Assembly (NCBI GenBank): GCA_022316685.1
Contig: JAKJHU010000039.1
Span: forward strand, 4,874,532 to 4,938,531
DNA length: 64,000 nucleotides
Direction: 5' to 3'
DNA from: Progne subis subis
Lineage: Eukaryota; Chordata; Aves; Passeriformes; Hirundinidae
Shown: positions 27,901 through 37,750 of the stretch, piece by piece
Layout of the letters: the number at the start of each line of letters is the position of its first letter
How positions within the stretch are numbered: position 1 is the first letter of the stretch
Program-made: the position numbers and the translations under genes
The notes under the pieces: generated by a model
The model's database searches: none
What the model was told of the DNA's origin: nothing
The model's input: only the letters and a program-made list of their open reading frames with translations

Positions 27901-30900
27901 TGAGGAATAAAGAGGAAACAGGGCCCACAGAATAGGAGGAAGAGGCAGGGCCAGAGATAACCACCTGACCCCTATTACCTCAGGAGAGGGTATTTCAAGG
28001 GCCCAAAAGAGCATCATTGGGCTTTTGGGATAGCTGCTGCGCAGATAGAAGAAATTAGAGACCTGGGTACCTTTCCTGGTCTCTCAGAATGCTCTGTTCT
28101 TTGAGTGTCAGCAGTCCTGAGTGGGCTTGAATTGGAAACCCCAACTGCCCAGGGATTTTGGAAATCATCACTAACAGGCCTGAAGGCAAAAACTTTGGAT
28201 TATCAGATGGAAAATATCCTGGTTCCAGCAATGACAAGGTTAATTTTTATAGTAGCCAGGCGGGGACATGGCCAGGACACAGACATTATTCTATACCACC
28301 TCATGTCATGAGGACTCTTTTCTGGGAAGATGGTGCCTTCTGGTCCAGAAAATGTTTTGGAGGGAGCCATCCAGTACTGACCACTACTGGGGCGGAAAGG
28401 GTGGTCTATTATTGAGTGCGCTGTTATGTGCGTTTTTTCTCTTGAATTGCTTCTTTTCCTATACCCTCTGTCATTAGTATTTTTGCTTTTACTGTTCATT
28501 TTCTTATCTCATTGCTGTTGTCAGTAATTTGCTTTTCTCTGAACCTGAGATCTCTACCTTTTGGGGCTCCAGTTTCGGGGCGGGGGGCACGGTGTGGAGC
28601 TGCATGTGGTTTTAGTGGGGGTGTTAAATTGGAGAATACCATTCCTAAACCATGACACCATGACAGAAGGAAAAACTGCAGAAGTTGAAGGTGCTGGATC
28701 TACACTGCATCTTGGAGCCTGTGCTACCTCACCGACAGCCCTCCTTCCTCGTTTCTCCTGCTCAGAGATGTCAAATTCTACTCTTTTCTGTCAGACATGT
28801 TTTAGAAACTAATATCTACTTGTACTTCACCAAAAAATACCACTTTTAATTATGAATGGCTAACTAACCATTACACAATCAAAAAATTAAGATTAATTTT
28901 AAACAACTAAAATAGTATCCTTTGACACTTCTTTATGACGATAATTTTAATCCACATGACAGGTTAGGTTACAGTATTTGTATATTGGAAGACAGATGTG
29001 CAATGTACAATATAAACAAACTTCCTGTAATTTCAATGTTAGGTAGAATAAAGGAAATGACCTTTTTAAAATTACATTCAGTATCATTCTAATGCAAAGG
29101 ACTTCCAAGCAATTAAAACTGCTTTAGAAGTCAGTCAGGTGAACACAACAATGCAATTCAAATACTTGATCTCTGCCTACAGCCAAGCATTTAAGTTGTC
29201 CGAAAAACTGAACAAAGAGAACAACATAATCTTATTGCAACTTTGTTGAGAGTTATTTGCAAATGCAGTAAGAATAACCAAAGCTATATAATGCATTAAT
29301 GTTTTTCTTGCTCTATACCCAATAACACATACATATACACAAAAAAGAAAGAGGCTTGAAAATATTTTGTCTGCTAAAATACAGACAAAACTCAGAAGTT
29401 TAATGGTATGGGGTTCTTTATTCCTTAAAGGAATCTAAAGAGCACAGTGAATTCTGTTTTAGCAACATAAACTGGGGGACATCTGTGTTATTTTGAATGC
29501 TTCTGTATTCACCTGTACTTGTGTGGAACCCTGGCAGCAACCTTCATAAAGAAATAAATTGAGAAGGAGATTAAGAACAGGTGGGAGTTATTTTGGCAAA
29601 GGCAAATTTTTACAATTCTCCAAGGATTCTGATTATTTTAGCAATGATGTTCCCTTGCCTTTCTCTCTCACTAAGTCTTTTATCCTCCTCTTCTGCATCT
29701 AAACAGCAATTGTGTACAAACTGTTGAATATTTAAAATAGAAAAATGCTACTCGGTCTTTAAAATACATGGCCAATCATTATTTTGGTATTCACTGCAGT
29801 TAATCGTGATGCATTTATTAATGTGTAAATATCAGACATTTCCTTGGCATTGCACTCTCCGTTTGCAATTCATTAACATATTGTTATTTTAAAATATTAG
29901 TCTCTGAGAAGACACCAGATTTTCACTGGATTGGTCTCACAGTTGAAAAAGCATTTTTATATTCCAAATGCATCAAAACAGCAGAATCTCTAGGCAGATA
30001 CTAAATGGGATTCACTGAAACACAATGTCAGTTCTAATGGATGGATGATTGTGTTTGGTCTTTTGAAACTTTGAAGTATAGGTAAGTCTTGATCACACAA
30101 ATTAATAAATCCTAAAGCTGGAGTTAACAATAACCATTACACCCAAATTCTGCAGCTTAGCCCAGCCAATTTTTCAAAAGGTCAGGTTGTGAACTGGAGA
30201 AGATCAGGGAGGTCCACCGCATAGCTTTGTTGCCAGGCATCTCTCGTCTGGATTGTTGCAGGCATTTATTAGTATTCGTCAGCAGACTCAACAAAGCAAA
30301 CAAGAAATTCAAGCACGAATAATAAAATGAAATGCTGCTATATAACCCTTTGTCATTCAGCAAATATGGGACTTTTTAGCTACATTGTTCCTAAACCTGG
30401 GTTACTACTTTAATTTTTCTCCACAGTGCTGACTGAATGAGTATGCATGTGTGTTAAACGCAGAGCTCCCTTAACAACTGCAGGACTGCCATTTAATCTG
30501 TTGGTAGATGGACCATTTCCTGTGGGAACTCTAGCTATGATTTCCAGATCCACCAAATAAATCTCAGATTAAGATTCCAAATGAAACCTGCCTTTGGCAG
30601 ATAAAAAATGTCAAGATGGATATAAACAGTAAAATTATAAATTATCTAGGTGTTGCACGATGACTTGATGTGCGTTTTTTTGTTTACACTTTCCCTGATA
30701 TCACAACTATACAAGGCATTCATCAAATGTCACACTTTCATAATACTGGAGGCATCATTAAAACTGTTTGGCTAAGGACCTTGAAGTGTTTAAGCAGTAG
30801 CTCAAAAGTATATTTGTGCAAAGTAGAAGAATAAATTTACATATCAGCAGCAGCTCATAAGGGATGGGTAAATATTCTGTTTATCTCTCATTGTAATTCA

Positions 30901-33900
30901 GGTTAGTTTAAATACAGGGTTTCAGGATATCATTACAGCCTATATGGAGTCATTACATAATTTCCAAACATAGTGTCTGCTGGAGTTTTACTAAGCATGC
31001 TGTGTTTATATTTTCTAGACCAACCAAAAACAAAGTAAACCCTCCCACCCCATTTATCTTTTGCTATTGTCATATCAGACAATTGCTTTTCACATATAAC
31101 CCCTTCCATTATCTAAATCTTAATGATCCAGAACTCCCTTTTATCTAGGCAGGGTCATGTTTCCCAATGCCCATTAATTATAGTGAAAATTCTCTTATCC
31201 AAATGTACTCAACCTCCCCTACCACACACAAACAATTAAGGCCTTGCTGAATTAAGAGTTCTAAACAAAATCCCAGGAAACTACAGCCTTAGAAGTAAAG
31301 AAAAATATTTAAATTTTAAGTGTCCGACATAAAAGAAAGATCACTCTGCATAAAGTAGCCCATAAGAGAGCTTGCCCCAACACCCTTTATTCCAGTTGTG
31401 TTCCACTAAAGATGCAGATAAACTCACGAGTAAGAGTTGGCAACGCGTTCCCTGAAAAACCTTTTTTATAACAATTTTAAAATGTTTTTGCTCTGGACTT
31501 AAGCCTCATTCTAGCTGTTACAAAAGTAGAAGTAATGAAGGTTTCTAAAGAAGAAAATAACCAAATTCCTTTTGCACTTGTGCAAGGTCTGAAAGCTGCT
31601 TCTGAAGCACTACTTAAAAATTACTGTGGTAGCAAGTGCTGTTCTCTCTGAAGTACATTTCAAGGCATTCTGAAGTTAGCTGCACTCATACATTACACAC
31701 TTAAGATTCAAAGTGCAATACTTCAAGGTGTGCATTCTCTCCATCCTTGCAGCCCTCAGTGCAGATAAGGCCCAACACGTTTTGAGCATAGTGTAAAGGG
31801 TCCAGCAAAATCATAATCACAACACTGCAGTGAGTCAGGCAAATACTGGACATCTAGTCATGCTTCTGATGAGAAGTCTTTCTGCATGCAGTCTGGCTAA
31901 AAATGTGCTGCATTCTGCCACTCAAAATGCACAAGGAAAGAAATGGAATGGAAAAAAGAAGAGAGAAGAATTTATATGCACGAAGGGATGATCGTATTTA
32001 CAGGAACGACCAATTTTTCAGTTATCATTAGCTCATTCTTATCTTCTTAGTTACGTCTCATTATTCCTTCTTCTTCCATGGAAGAGGTTTTCTTCATCTT
32101 CCATGCTTAGTGTTGCTCAACAGTTGCTAGCTACTTTTCCTAGGTTCTTCTCATGAAAGTTGATCCTCTCAGCCTCTTTTCAGCCTTTTACATCCTTCAG
32201 AGAAACTTGCAACTACACTTGGTGCTTTGCAAGAGGATCTCTGACAGCACACAGTGAGTTTGATGCTGAAAGCACAGCACACATTGAAGACACTCATCAG
32301 CTGAGCCACATGGGTGTAGAGGATGCTGCCTCTCTGAATATCACACAGATTTTTCTGTATACAAACCACCCTTGCAATAGCTAGGCCTCCTTTCTTTCCC
32401 AAGTAAACAGCACTTTCTTGTTAAAAGATGGTAGGAGAGGGAGAACAAGCTCACAGTATCTCCTGTTGAGGCATGTGAAAAAGAAAGACTTCACTACAAG
32501 TGTGCCTGCCTCTGCTATGGCCTTGAAAGACGGGCTTTAGATTTACTTTAGTGTTTACAGCTGTAGTGGGTATATTCTGGAGAAATGGCCAGCAGCACCT
32601 TTACCATTAGCTGCTTTTTCATCCAACTAGAGCATTAGATGAAAATTTTACATTGCCATATTACTCTCAAGGCTTTCTTTACCCATTAATCTTTGTGTGT
32701 GTCAAACTCACACAACAGAAATTTCAGACAAAAAATTCCTTGGAATTACTATTGCAAAAACAAATCCACAAAAAAAGTACATTACACAACTAGATGAGTT
32801 TTCTACTTCTAATAAGATAATCAAAGTTACACAAAAGGATGATTCATTTTACTTAACCTTTGCATAACATTAACATTTCTCAATTACCATGCAATGTAAA
32901 ACACCCCAAAACCCCACAAGATAAAAAGACCTCCATTACAAATTTCCCTTCACAGCCTGATTCTGCAGCTTTATTCCAATCTACATTATCACATCTCTTT
33001 AAAGCTAGTCTCCTCTAAACTAGTTTTCAGACATGCTATTTTAAGTATATTTACAAGCTGCAAGCATTCTTTTGAAGTCACATGGAAAGTGTCTGTGATC
33101 ATAACTAAAGTTGCCATCAAATTCTGAGAAATGAAATTGGTTCACTGGCTTACATTTCAATATATGCTTCAAGTAATGCCTTGAAAAACATAATAACCAC
33201 TTTTTAAGAAAGCAAACAACTTTGCCATTAAAAATAATCAATCTCTTAACTTGTCTTAGGAATTTACAAATAAAAATTATACAATGCTTTTAATTCTAGA
33301 GTCAGCAAAACTCTAAAATTGTTGTCAAAACAGACCAGTTATTAAAATTCTAAGACTTTGCCTAATTTCTGCCCTGTCCTTAAAGCATGGATGCTCATAA
33401 ATATGACATAAGCAAAAACATTACAATTGTTAAAGACTATATAATACAGAAGTATAGCTGCACCTATTAAAACATGGTACATGAGCCAAATAAGACACAA
33501 ATTTAACTCAAGCATTTGCACACTCACCACTTTCCTATCCTGTTAATGCTTCTGGAAAACTGCCATATCAAGTCCTAAACATACATAGAAGAAGAGAAAC
33601 CACCCAGTTTCAGGTTCCCTCGTGCTTTCACAATATTAATGTTTTCATAGTTCCCATCATGCATGGAAATTCCACTGAAATAACAATTCTACACCAATGC
33701 AATGTGCTTCCCCACACCCACCATCACTACAATGCAAAAATACGCACCTATTTGCCAATGCAAGTTTATTTTTATAACTGCATACAATTCTAGGCTTTCT
33801 AGCTTGGATCCTGAATATTTTTCATTTCTAAGTGGCACAGTCTGCACTGGTTTGCTGCCAATGTTCCTGGTACATTCTCTCAAGTATTCTTAGAGAGAAA

Positions 33901-36900
33901 TGAAAAAAAGGCATCAAGCTTCTATTAAAAACAAGAGAAAGAGTAAATTTAAATTAGATACAAACACAAAATAACAAGCCTTGTACACAAACTGCTCTTT
34001 AAGTCTTCCAAATAGAACAGAACAGCGACAGTCTTCAAGCCACACAGGGATACTATACTCCAAACAACTCGGGAAGTTGAAAAGAAAATCTCACCTATCA
34101 AACACTTCAGATACATGCCTCTTAAACACTACCTTTCTTTCAGGTATTTTATTTTATAACATCTATTAACAGGTTACACATTATCCCATACAACCGCCTT
34201 AAACCTACCACTTCTCTCTCTGTCTTTTCAGAATTTTAAAATTCTCATTGCTTGACTGAATTTTCATCTAGTCAGAGAAAATTTAATCTTGTATTTGCTT
34301 TACCATCTTTATTTGTTGACAAATAATGTAATCTCCAATATTTCAGTATGCTATCAAAAAAAATTGACTAAATCATTATAGGGTTATTCTAAAGTGAGCT
34401 TTTAAAATTCCAAGTTACAAGAAAGGAACATCTACATACAATACAGTACCAAGCACACAAAGGAAAGATACAAAGATGACAGAGCAAACAGGTCAAAAAA
34501 TAGTACCTCCTCAACACACACATTTACACAGAAAATGAAAAGTTGCCGTGATTAAGTAATACAATGAGAAAATGCACCAGAATATCTATCAAGGGCACAT
34601 ATTGAACATTATGTTGCTGAAATCAATGTATCATCTTAATGATAAGTGAATGCATTTTATCTGTTATTACCCAAATTAAATTCTAAGGAAAAAAAAATTC
34701 CTCATCCACACCATCATGATGATAAATCTACCCATATTCCCTTTTTCTAGCTTTCCTAGGAGCAAAAGCACAAAAAATTACATTACTTACTAATGATTAT
34801 GCTAAAGAAAAGTGTATAAATTTTACTTTTTTTTATATAATAACTTTCATTGGATACATGAATCTGTAAGTGTTAGCTTGGAAGAAATAGTCGTCTAAAC
34901 AGCACAAAATACTGACTTAATGCATTGGAAAAATAATACACATGAAACATGGTAGCTACTCAGTTTTAAAAGTATCTCTGAGCAACAGCAGAACATAATT
35001 TCTTGCAATTAGAAGAAAATATTTCACAGAGAATCAGTTCCATTTGCCTACTTTGGAAAACTTAACCTCTTGAACCATTCTTAGGGTATGCTGACCCCTA
35101 AAGGTCTAAAAATACTAAACCTGATTAAGCCATTACATATTTAAATTATCAGAATACAATTCTCCACTAACTTACACCACCATGACTATTTTTGTTTACA
35201 GAGTATATGATTCAAAAACTTTTGAACTTCACTCTGTAACAGCTCAAAATTCTATAAATTAAAAGGGGTTTACAAGTAGTTTATTTTACAGAATAATATA
35301 GGTAGAAATTCCTTTATATATGAAAGAAAAGCTTAATCTACAAAATGAGGCATTTCTTCTGTCTTCTAAACAGATTCTCCATGAAAAACTTGACATTTTC
35401 TATCTTTTCAGAGAGAATATATAGTATAAAAGTTAAAAAAAGGAAATGTACAAGAGGCTATGAGGCTCTGATATAGAAGGAAACTTTGATGTTGACCCTC
35501 CTCTTCCATTTCAGATTTCTTAATCTACAGTCACTTACTAGCAAAAATCCACCCTAAAGTGAGAATGTCTTTTTTATGTCTTTCCCTTTCCTCCTTTTAC
35601 ATGTCACAATCTAGTCACAAGCCACTTCTGTAAATTCTCTTCTACAAAGTCAGTCAGTCATGTAATGTACTCTCAAATTCAGTGGGCTTTTTTTTCCCTT
35701 TAGGTTTCTGTCATGAAACATAGAAGAATGTATCTGAGAACAATTGTGTCTGGTCAACCAACTAAAAATACAAAAAATACTTGCATCCTGATGAAGATGA
35801 AAACTCCATCAACTGGGGAAGCTCCAAGTTAACCAAGGTCACCTTTACCTCCAAGCCTTATCTTACTGTCTAATTTCAGCTGAGCTATTAATAAGAAACT
35901 CATTAATGTCAGTAGATGGCTTAATCATACCCAAGCCAGGAGTGAATAGCTAAGAAAGTAACTTTAAGACAGACTTTCAGATTTATTGTTAACAATTTAA
36001 AAAAAAAAAAAAAAAAAAAGGTTGGAAAGTAAAGTGCAATGTACAGACTAAGAATTAAAACAAGACTTCTGAAAGTTATACAAAAATGTTTTCAATAATC
36101 CAGAAAATAAAGGTGAAGCTTTTGTTCAGGTAGCTGCTCTTCTGCTAGTCCAAGTACTTTTAAGGGGCGGTATGTGGTTGCGGATTTTTTTTTTCCTTTT
36201 CTTCCAAAGTCAGTCATATATCAGCAAGAACAAACACACTCCAGTCACTGCCTAGCACTGGTATAACACCTGGGGTTCCTTATTAATATCTTTAAAGTCC
36301 CTACCTTTTGACCAGTTCTCCATTTGTTCCTCTGAACTTGTTTGATCTGGCACTGAGTCCAGTTTTTGCTTGAAGGCTTCAGAGCTAAAATAAACAAATT
36401 CTAGATAAATAAACTTGAAACAATATAATACACCTATACTTTGCCTTCATTTGACAGAAAATTTACAAAACAAATGATTTTAAATATTTATAGCAGCACA
36501 ATGAAGTCTGCATACTTTAACAGTCAGAGAAAAATTATATTTCTCAGTAAAATATTTTTTTTTACTCATCTAATTTTTATACTTGTTTGGTTCGGCTTTC
36601 TGTTGCATGTGATCCCTTTGTTGAAATATTTATTAGTTTGTCTTTTTCTTCTAGAGTCTGGTCTTGGAAACACACCTCACTGAGCACAGCTCAAACCACA
36701 GTAAGCAGTCCTGCTACAGACAACAAGACTACTCACTTTGGCAGTTATTACAGATGGTGGTATGTGCTTCGCTTTACAGCGTTCTTTCTCTTGCTTTAAT
36801 TTCCTAGATAAAATACAGGTGAAGTGGCCCTCCAACTCTGAATTTGCAGGTCTTTCTAAACAGCGAAATAAGGCATCCATATTATATTTGCATGCATATT

Positions 36901-37750
36901 GCTTCAGACTATAGTTAATTAGATAGTTGCAATATTTCATATAATTAAAGATCTTCAAGAAGTAACCCGTAATAGTAAAATGTTATGCCTACCAGGCATC
37001 ATTTTGGGTGTTAAAATATATGCTTTCTTATGCATTAAAAATTCAATTATACTCTGTATCACAAGGAAATTTAAATAAGTTTGTAATCTTGGAAGCATAG
37101 TAAGCTTACCACAAATTGTATTATTTGCTTAAGCGCCTTTTTAAAAAAACTATTGTACATAGGACAATTTTTTATCCTTAATTATGCAGTTGTGATTATA
37201 TGTTTTCCCTGCTAATTTTTTTTTACACTTATTAAAAAGATACATGTGCCTTGAAGATACAGTGGCTTCATTATGAAAACACTCAAGAGAGTTGTCACTT
37301 GTGTTGAAAAATGTAAGAGATTTTTAAAAAAAATTAGGTAGATATTTTACACTTCAAGCAAATTATACAAAGACACATATCCTAAATAATAAAGCAGCAG
37401 AAGAAATTATTTTCCCATACAACAGCAAAAAAGCAGACGATTTCATTTTTATATTTAAAATTATAAAAAAATTAATTGTACAGACATCTAAGATTCAACA
37501 CTAACACATACACTAAATATTTAAGAAATATGTATTTGGCTCATATTTGTTGTTGACTATTAAAATGCATGGGATTTGATGTGCTTAGGTCTTAACAAAA
37601 AATAAAAAGTTCACCTCATATCGCAGAACACTGAGTCCGTTAAAAGAATCCCTCAAATGAAGCTGTACAGCTTCTTCTTCAATTCTGTGTAACTGTGTTG
37701 ATTTGAAGTTGGCAATCTTTTCCTAAGTTCCTCATTTACTTTTGGATTAG
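3824..37750 (-). CDS. MIPOL1: MIPOL1 gene, 5' portion (six exons, incomplete at 3' end)
   Basis: Six minus-strand exons (37615-37750, 36305-36384, 19203-19389, 16156-16291, 15083-15188, 3824-3953) join without a frame break into about 214 codons plus two bases. Running coding totals at the joins are 5, 85, 272, 408, 514 and 644 nt, and each split codon is completed sensibly by the next exon. The product resembles vertebrate MIPOL1, recalled as about 440 residues: the N-terminal MENWSK motif, then FLLKELD, KLELQ-like, EAKIAEK and ALVEEVY-AQ-ERDEAV blocks of the coiled coil. MIPOL1 is a poorly characterised coiled-coil protein linked to mirror-image polydactyly and reported as a candidate tumour suppressor. 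In mammals it lies between SLC25A21 and FOXA1. The remaining C-terminal exons were not found in 1-3823 and must lie left of the window. The identity is confident; the most 5' exon is less so. Confidence 0.9.
3954..15082 (-). other. MIPOL1: MIPOL1 intron 5
   Basis: 11.1 kb of mostly unique AT-rich DNA. A pyrimidine-rich plus-strand stretch lies at about 4480-5120 and a similar one at about 12600-12840; I could not place either in a repeat family. There is a run of 11 C at 11725-11735 and an octamer-like ATGCAAAT at 8213-8220. No CR1 or LTR was recognised, which is a long gap compared with the rest of the window. Confidence 0.7.
15083..15188 (-). CDS. MIPOL1: MIPOL1 exon 5 (coiled coil)
   Basis: A 106-nt exon with acceptor TTTGTTCAATTCAG|CTT and donor GATTGCAG|GTACAG. 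It encodes residues 137-171 plus one base of codon 172. The peptide begins LQDKLAEKDKELK and ends EAKIAEKIA. It is almost entirely charged and leucine heptads, and matches the strongly conserved core of MIPOL1. The open frame runs on into both introns, so splice sites rather than stops set the limits. The last G joins CT of exon 6 to make an alanine codon, as in the mammalian protein. Confidence 0.93.
15189..16155 (-). other. MIPOL1: MIPOL1 intron 4
   Basis: 967 bp between exons 4 and 5. It is unique AT-rich sequence with nothing recognisable beyond the splice sites. Confidence 0.75.
16156..16291 (-). CDS. MIPOL1: MIPOL1 exon 4 (start of coiled coil)
   Basis: A 136-nt exon. The acceptor is CCAAAATACAG|C, preceded on the sense strand by a run of 16 T that serves as the polypyrimidine tract. 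The donor is AATAAAAAG|GTATAA. It encodes residues 91-136. The C-terminal part, TAFLLKELDTLRAKNKK, closely matches mammalian MIPOL1, while the first 30 residues are divergent. The leucine spacing begins the long coiled coil that continues through exons 5 and 6. The exon ends on a codon boundary, as exon 5 requires. Confidence 0.9.
16292..19202 (-). other. MIPOL1: MIPOL1 intron 3
   Basis: 2.9 kb. It begins next to the A16 run at 16307-16322 (the sense-strand pyrimidine tract of exon 4) and contains a plus-strand CR1 3' end at about 17593-17827. The rest is unique. Confidence 0.75.
17593..17827 (+). mobile_element. CR1 LINE 3' end fragment
   Basis: A truncated CR1 retrotransposon in plus orientation, antisense to MIPOL1. 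It reads through the familiar 3' UTR landmarks: AAACTGAAAGAGGGCAAG, ATTAGATATTAGGAAGAAG, GGAACAAGTTG, and the end CCCTCCCGACCCAAACC followed by CTATAATTCTATGA. The terminal TTCTATGA octamer is the diagnostic CR1 tail. The 5' truncation is normal for CR1. There is no coding capacity. Confidence 0.92.
19203..19389 (-). CDS. MIPOL1: MIPOL1 exon 3 (variable N-terminal linker)
   Basis: A 187-nt exon with acceptor CTTCTCTTCCCAATTAG|AA (strong pyrimidine tract) and donor GAAACAAG|GTAAAT. It encodes residues 29-90 plus two bases of codon 91. The first residues (ETHILDQKKEDF) can be aligned to the mammalian segment after MENWSK, but the rest is poorly conserved. It is acidic and polar, with no predicted membrane segment or obvious motif, and suggests a disordered linker before the coiled coil. 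The phases on both sides match exons 2 and 4 exactly, which is the main support. Confidence 0.85.
21740..22125 (-). mobile_element. Decayed CR1 LINE: ORF1 esterase and ORF2 endonuclease remnants
   Basis: The minus strand carries two recognisable CR1 coding remnants. At about 22125-21950 the frames read LLFHVGISDT, then after a stop and a frameshift FMTLGMMIQGVGTQVVF and ILLLRGRG; this matches the SGNH/GDSL esterase-like domain of CR1 ORF1. At about 21880-21740 the frame reads VLMG, then LEVAGDNFLVQMIEVPARL, which resembles the apurinic endonuclease domain near the start of ORF2. The sequence between the two in an intact element is missing, so the copy is internally deleted as well as mutated. 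It is non-functional. The boundaries are approximate. Confidence 0.75.
24200..24815 (-). mobile_element. CR1 LINE 3' end fragment
   Basis: A CR1 in minus orientation, the same strand as MIPOL1. Its 3' end lies at the low coordinate: on the plus strand TCATAGATTC, then GGTTGGAAGAGACC, CCCATCCAGCCTGGCCTTGA and CCCCCTTGTCCTATCACTA, and further on CAGTCCAGGATGCTGTTGGCC. These are standard landmarks of the CR1 3' coding end and UTR. About 600 bp are preserved, so it is younger and longer than the other copies here. The plus-strand 168-codon frame over it is antisense noise. Confidence 0.93.
26561..26937 (+). repeat. 5' LTR of the endogenous element
   Basis: 377 bp starting TGTCCTAGTTCCAGCCAGGA and ending CCTAAGCCAAGACA, so TG...CA ends. 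It shares ordered blocks with the 3' LTR: CAGGACA/CAGACATTATTCTATACCA-type sequence, TTCTTTTCTTATTCCCTCTATCATTAG, and GGAGAATACCAATCCTAA. Confidence 0.8.
26946..26962 (+). other. Primer binding site, lysine-tRNA-like
   Basis: TGGAGCCCAGCATGAGG begins 9 bp after the 5' LTR. It agrees with the lysine-tRNA primer site (TGGCGCCCAACGTGGGG) at 13 of 17 positions, and two of the four differences fall at CpG positions. This points to a betaretrovirus/ERVK-like priming tRNA rather than leucine. Divergence and the spacer length leave some doubt. Confidence 0.55.
28215..28657 (+). repeat. 3' LTR of the endogenous element
   Basis: 443 bp starting TATCCTGGTTCCAGCAATGA (TG mutated to TA) and ending CCTAAACCATGACA. 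It is collinear with the 5' LTR but about 65 bp longer, including a block near 28325-28400 (GGTGCCTTCTGGTCCAG onward) that LTR1 lacks. The difference in length and sequence implies great age or recombination between related elements. Confidence 0.8.
28700..36304. other. Unique stretch within MIPOL1 intron 2
   Basis: 7.6 kb without recognisable exons or transposons. It contains TAAT-core and forkhead-like motifs (see the cluster at 30868-31040), a 14-bp perfect palindrome TCTTCCATGGAAGA at 32072-32085, and the A21 run at 35999-36019. No coding signal was seen. Confidence 0.55.
36305..36384 (-). CDS. MIPOL1: MIPOL1 exon 2 (conserved MENWSK N-terminus)
   Basis: An 80-nt exon with acceptor TTATTTTAG|CTCT and donor TCAAAAG|GTAGGG. 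It encodes residues 2-28 of the modelled protein plus the first base of codon 29. The end of the exon reads ATG GAG AAC TGG TCA AAA G, i.e. MENWSK, the start of the mammalian protein as I recall it. The frame is open through the whole exon upstream of that ATG (SEAFKQKLDSVPDQTSSEEQ), which allows an N-terminal extension if exon 1 is used. The hanging G plus AA of exon 3 gives glutamate, where mammals have aspartate. Confidence 0.85.
36385..37614 (-). other. MIPOL1: MIPOL1 intron 1
   Basis: 1.2 kb of AT-rich sequence between the inferred exon 1 and exon 2. No repeat or additional exon was recognised. Confidence 0.55.
37615..37750 (-). CDS. MIPOL1: MIPOL1 exon 1 (mostly 5' UTR, probable start codon)
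   Basis: Candidate exon of 136 nt. Its acceptor is TATTTTCAG (37751 upward) and its donor is ATATGAG|GTGAAC. Only the last five bases would be coding: ATG at 37619-37617 plus AG, which the next exon's C completes to a serine codon. Spliced to exon 2 this gives a start MSSEAFKQKLD that runs in frame into MENWSK. The ATG has G at -3, and an in-frame TGA lies upstream in the same exon, which supports this as the true start. The mammalian protein, as I recall it, starts at the later MENWSK methionine, so this would be an extension of 22 residues. The exon is inferred from splice signals and frame only; a different 5' exon could be used instead. Confidence 0.55.
37679..37735 (-). other. Upstream ORF in MIPOL1 exon 1
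   Basis: Within the inferred exon 1, an ATG at 37735-37733 opens an 18-codon frame (starting MRNLGKD) that stops at TGA 37681-37679, about 60 nt before the proposed main start. If the exon is transcribed as modelled, this uORF could reduce translation or force reinitiation. Its ATG has A at -3. It depends entirely on the exon model. Confidence 0.4.

Larger units (their letters stand above)
26561..28657 (+). mobile_element. Two-LTR endogenous retroelement, internally deleted
   Basis: An ancient avian endogenous retrovirus-type element of 2.1 kb in plus orientation. Two related LTRs flank about 1.28 kb of internal DNA. A primer-binding-site-like sequence follows LTR1, and a purine-rich GATGGAAAA precedes LTR2. 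The internal part has broken frames but no recognisable protease, reverse transcriptase, RNase H, integrase or envelope. The longest frame (27431-27754, 107 codons) overlaps a region that feels like the 5' leader/gag area of avian ERVL-type elements, but I cannot prove this. No matching target-site duplication was seen. It is probably an old non-autonomous or deletion derivative, antisense to MIPOL1. Confidence 0.75.
19390..36304 (-). other. MIPOL1: MIPOL1 intron 2
   Basis: 16.9 kb intron between the MENWSK exon and exon 3. It holds a decayed CR1 coding fragment (about 21740-22125), a CR1 3' end (about 24200-24815) and a two-LTR element (26561-28657). From about 28.7 to 36.3 kb it is unique AT-rich sequence, with an A21 run at 35999-36019. 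Direct joining of exons 2 and 3 keeps the frame, so no additional coding exon is required here. Confidence 0.7.

Noticed and set aside
37615..37690. A second frame of exon 1 reading IEEEAVQLHLRDSFNGL... up to the donor
   Set aside because: It looks protein-like but has no upstream ATG in frame within the exon, and it would not join exon 2 in the MENWSK frame.
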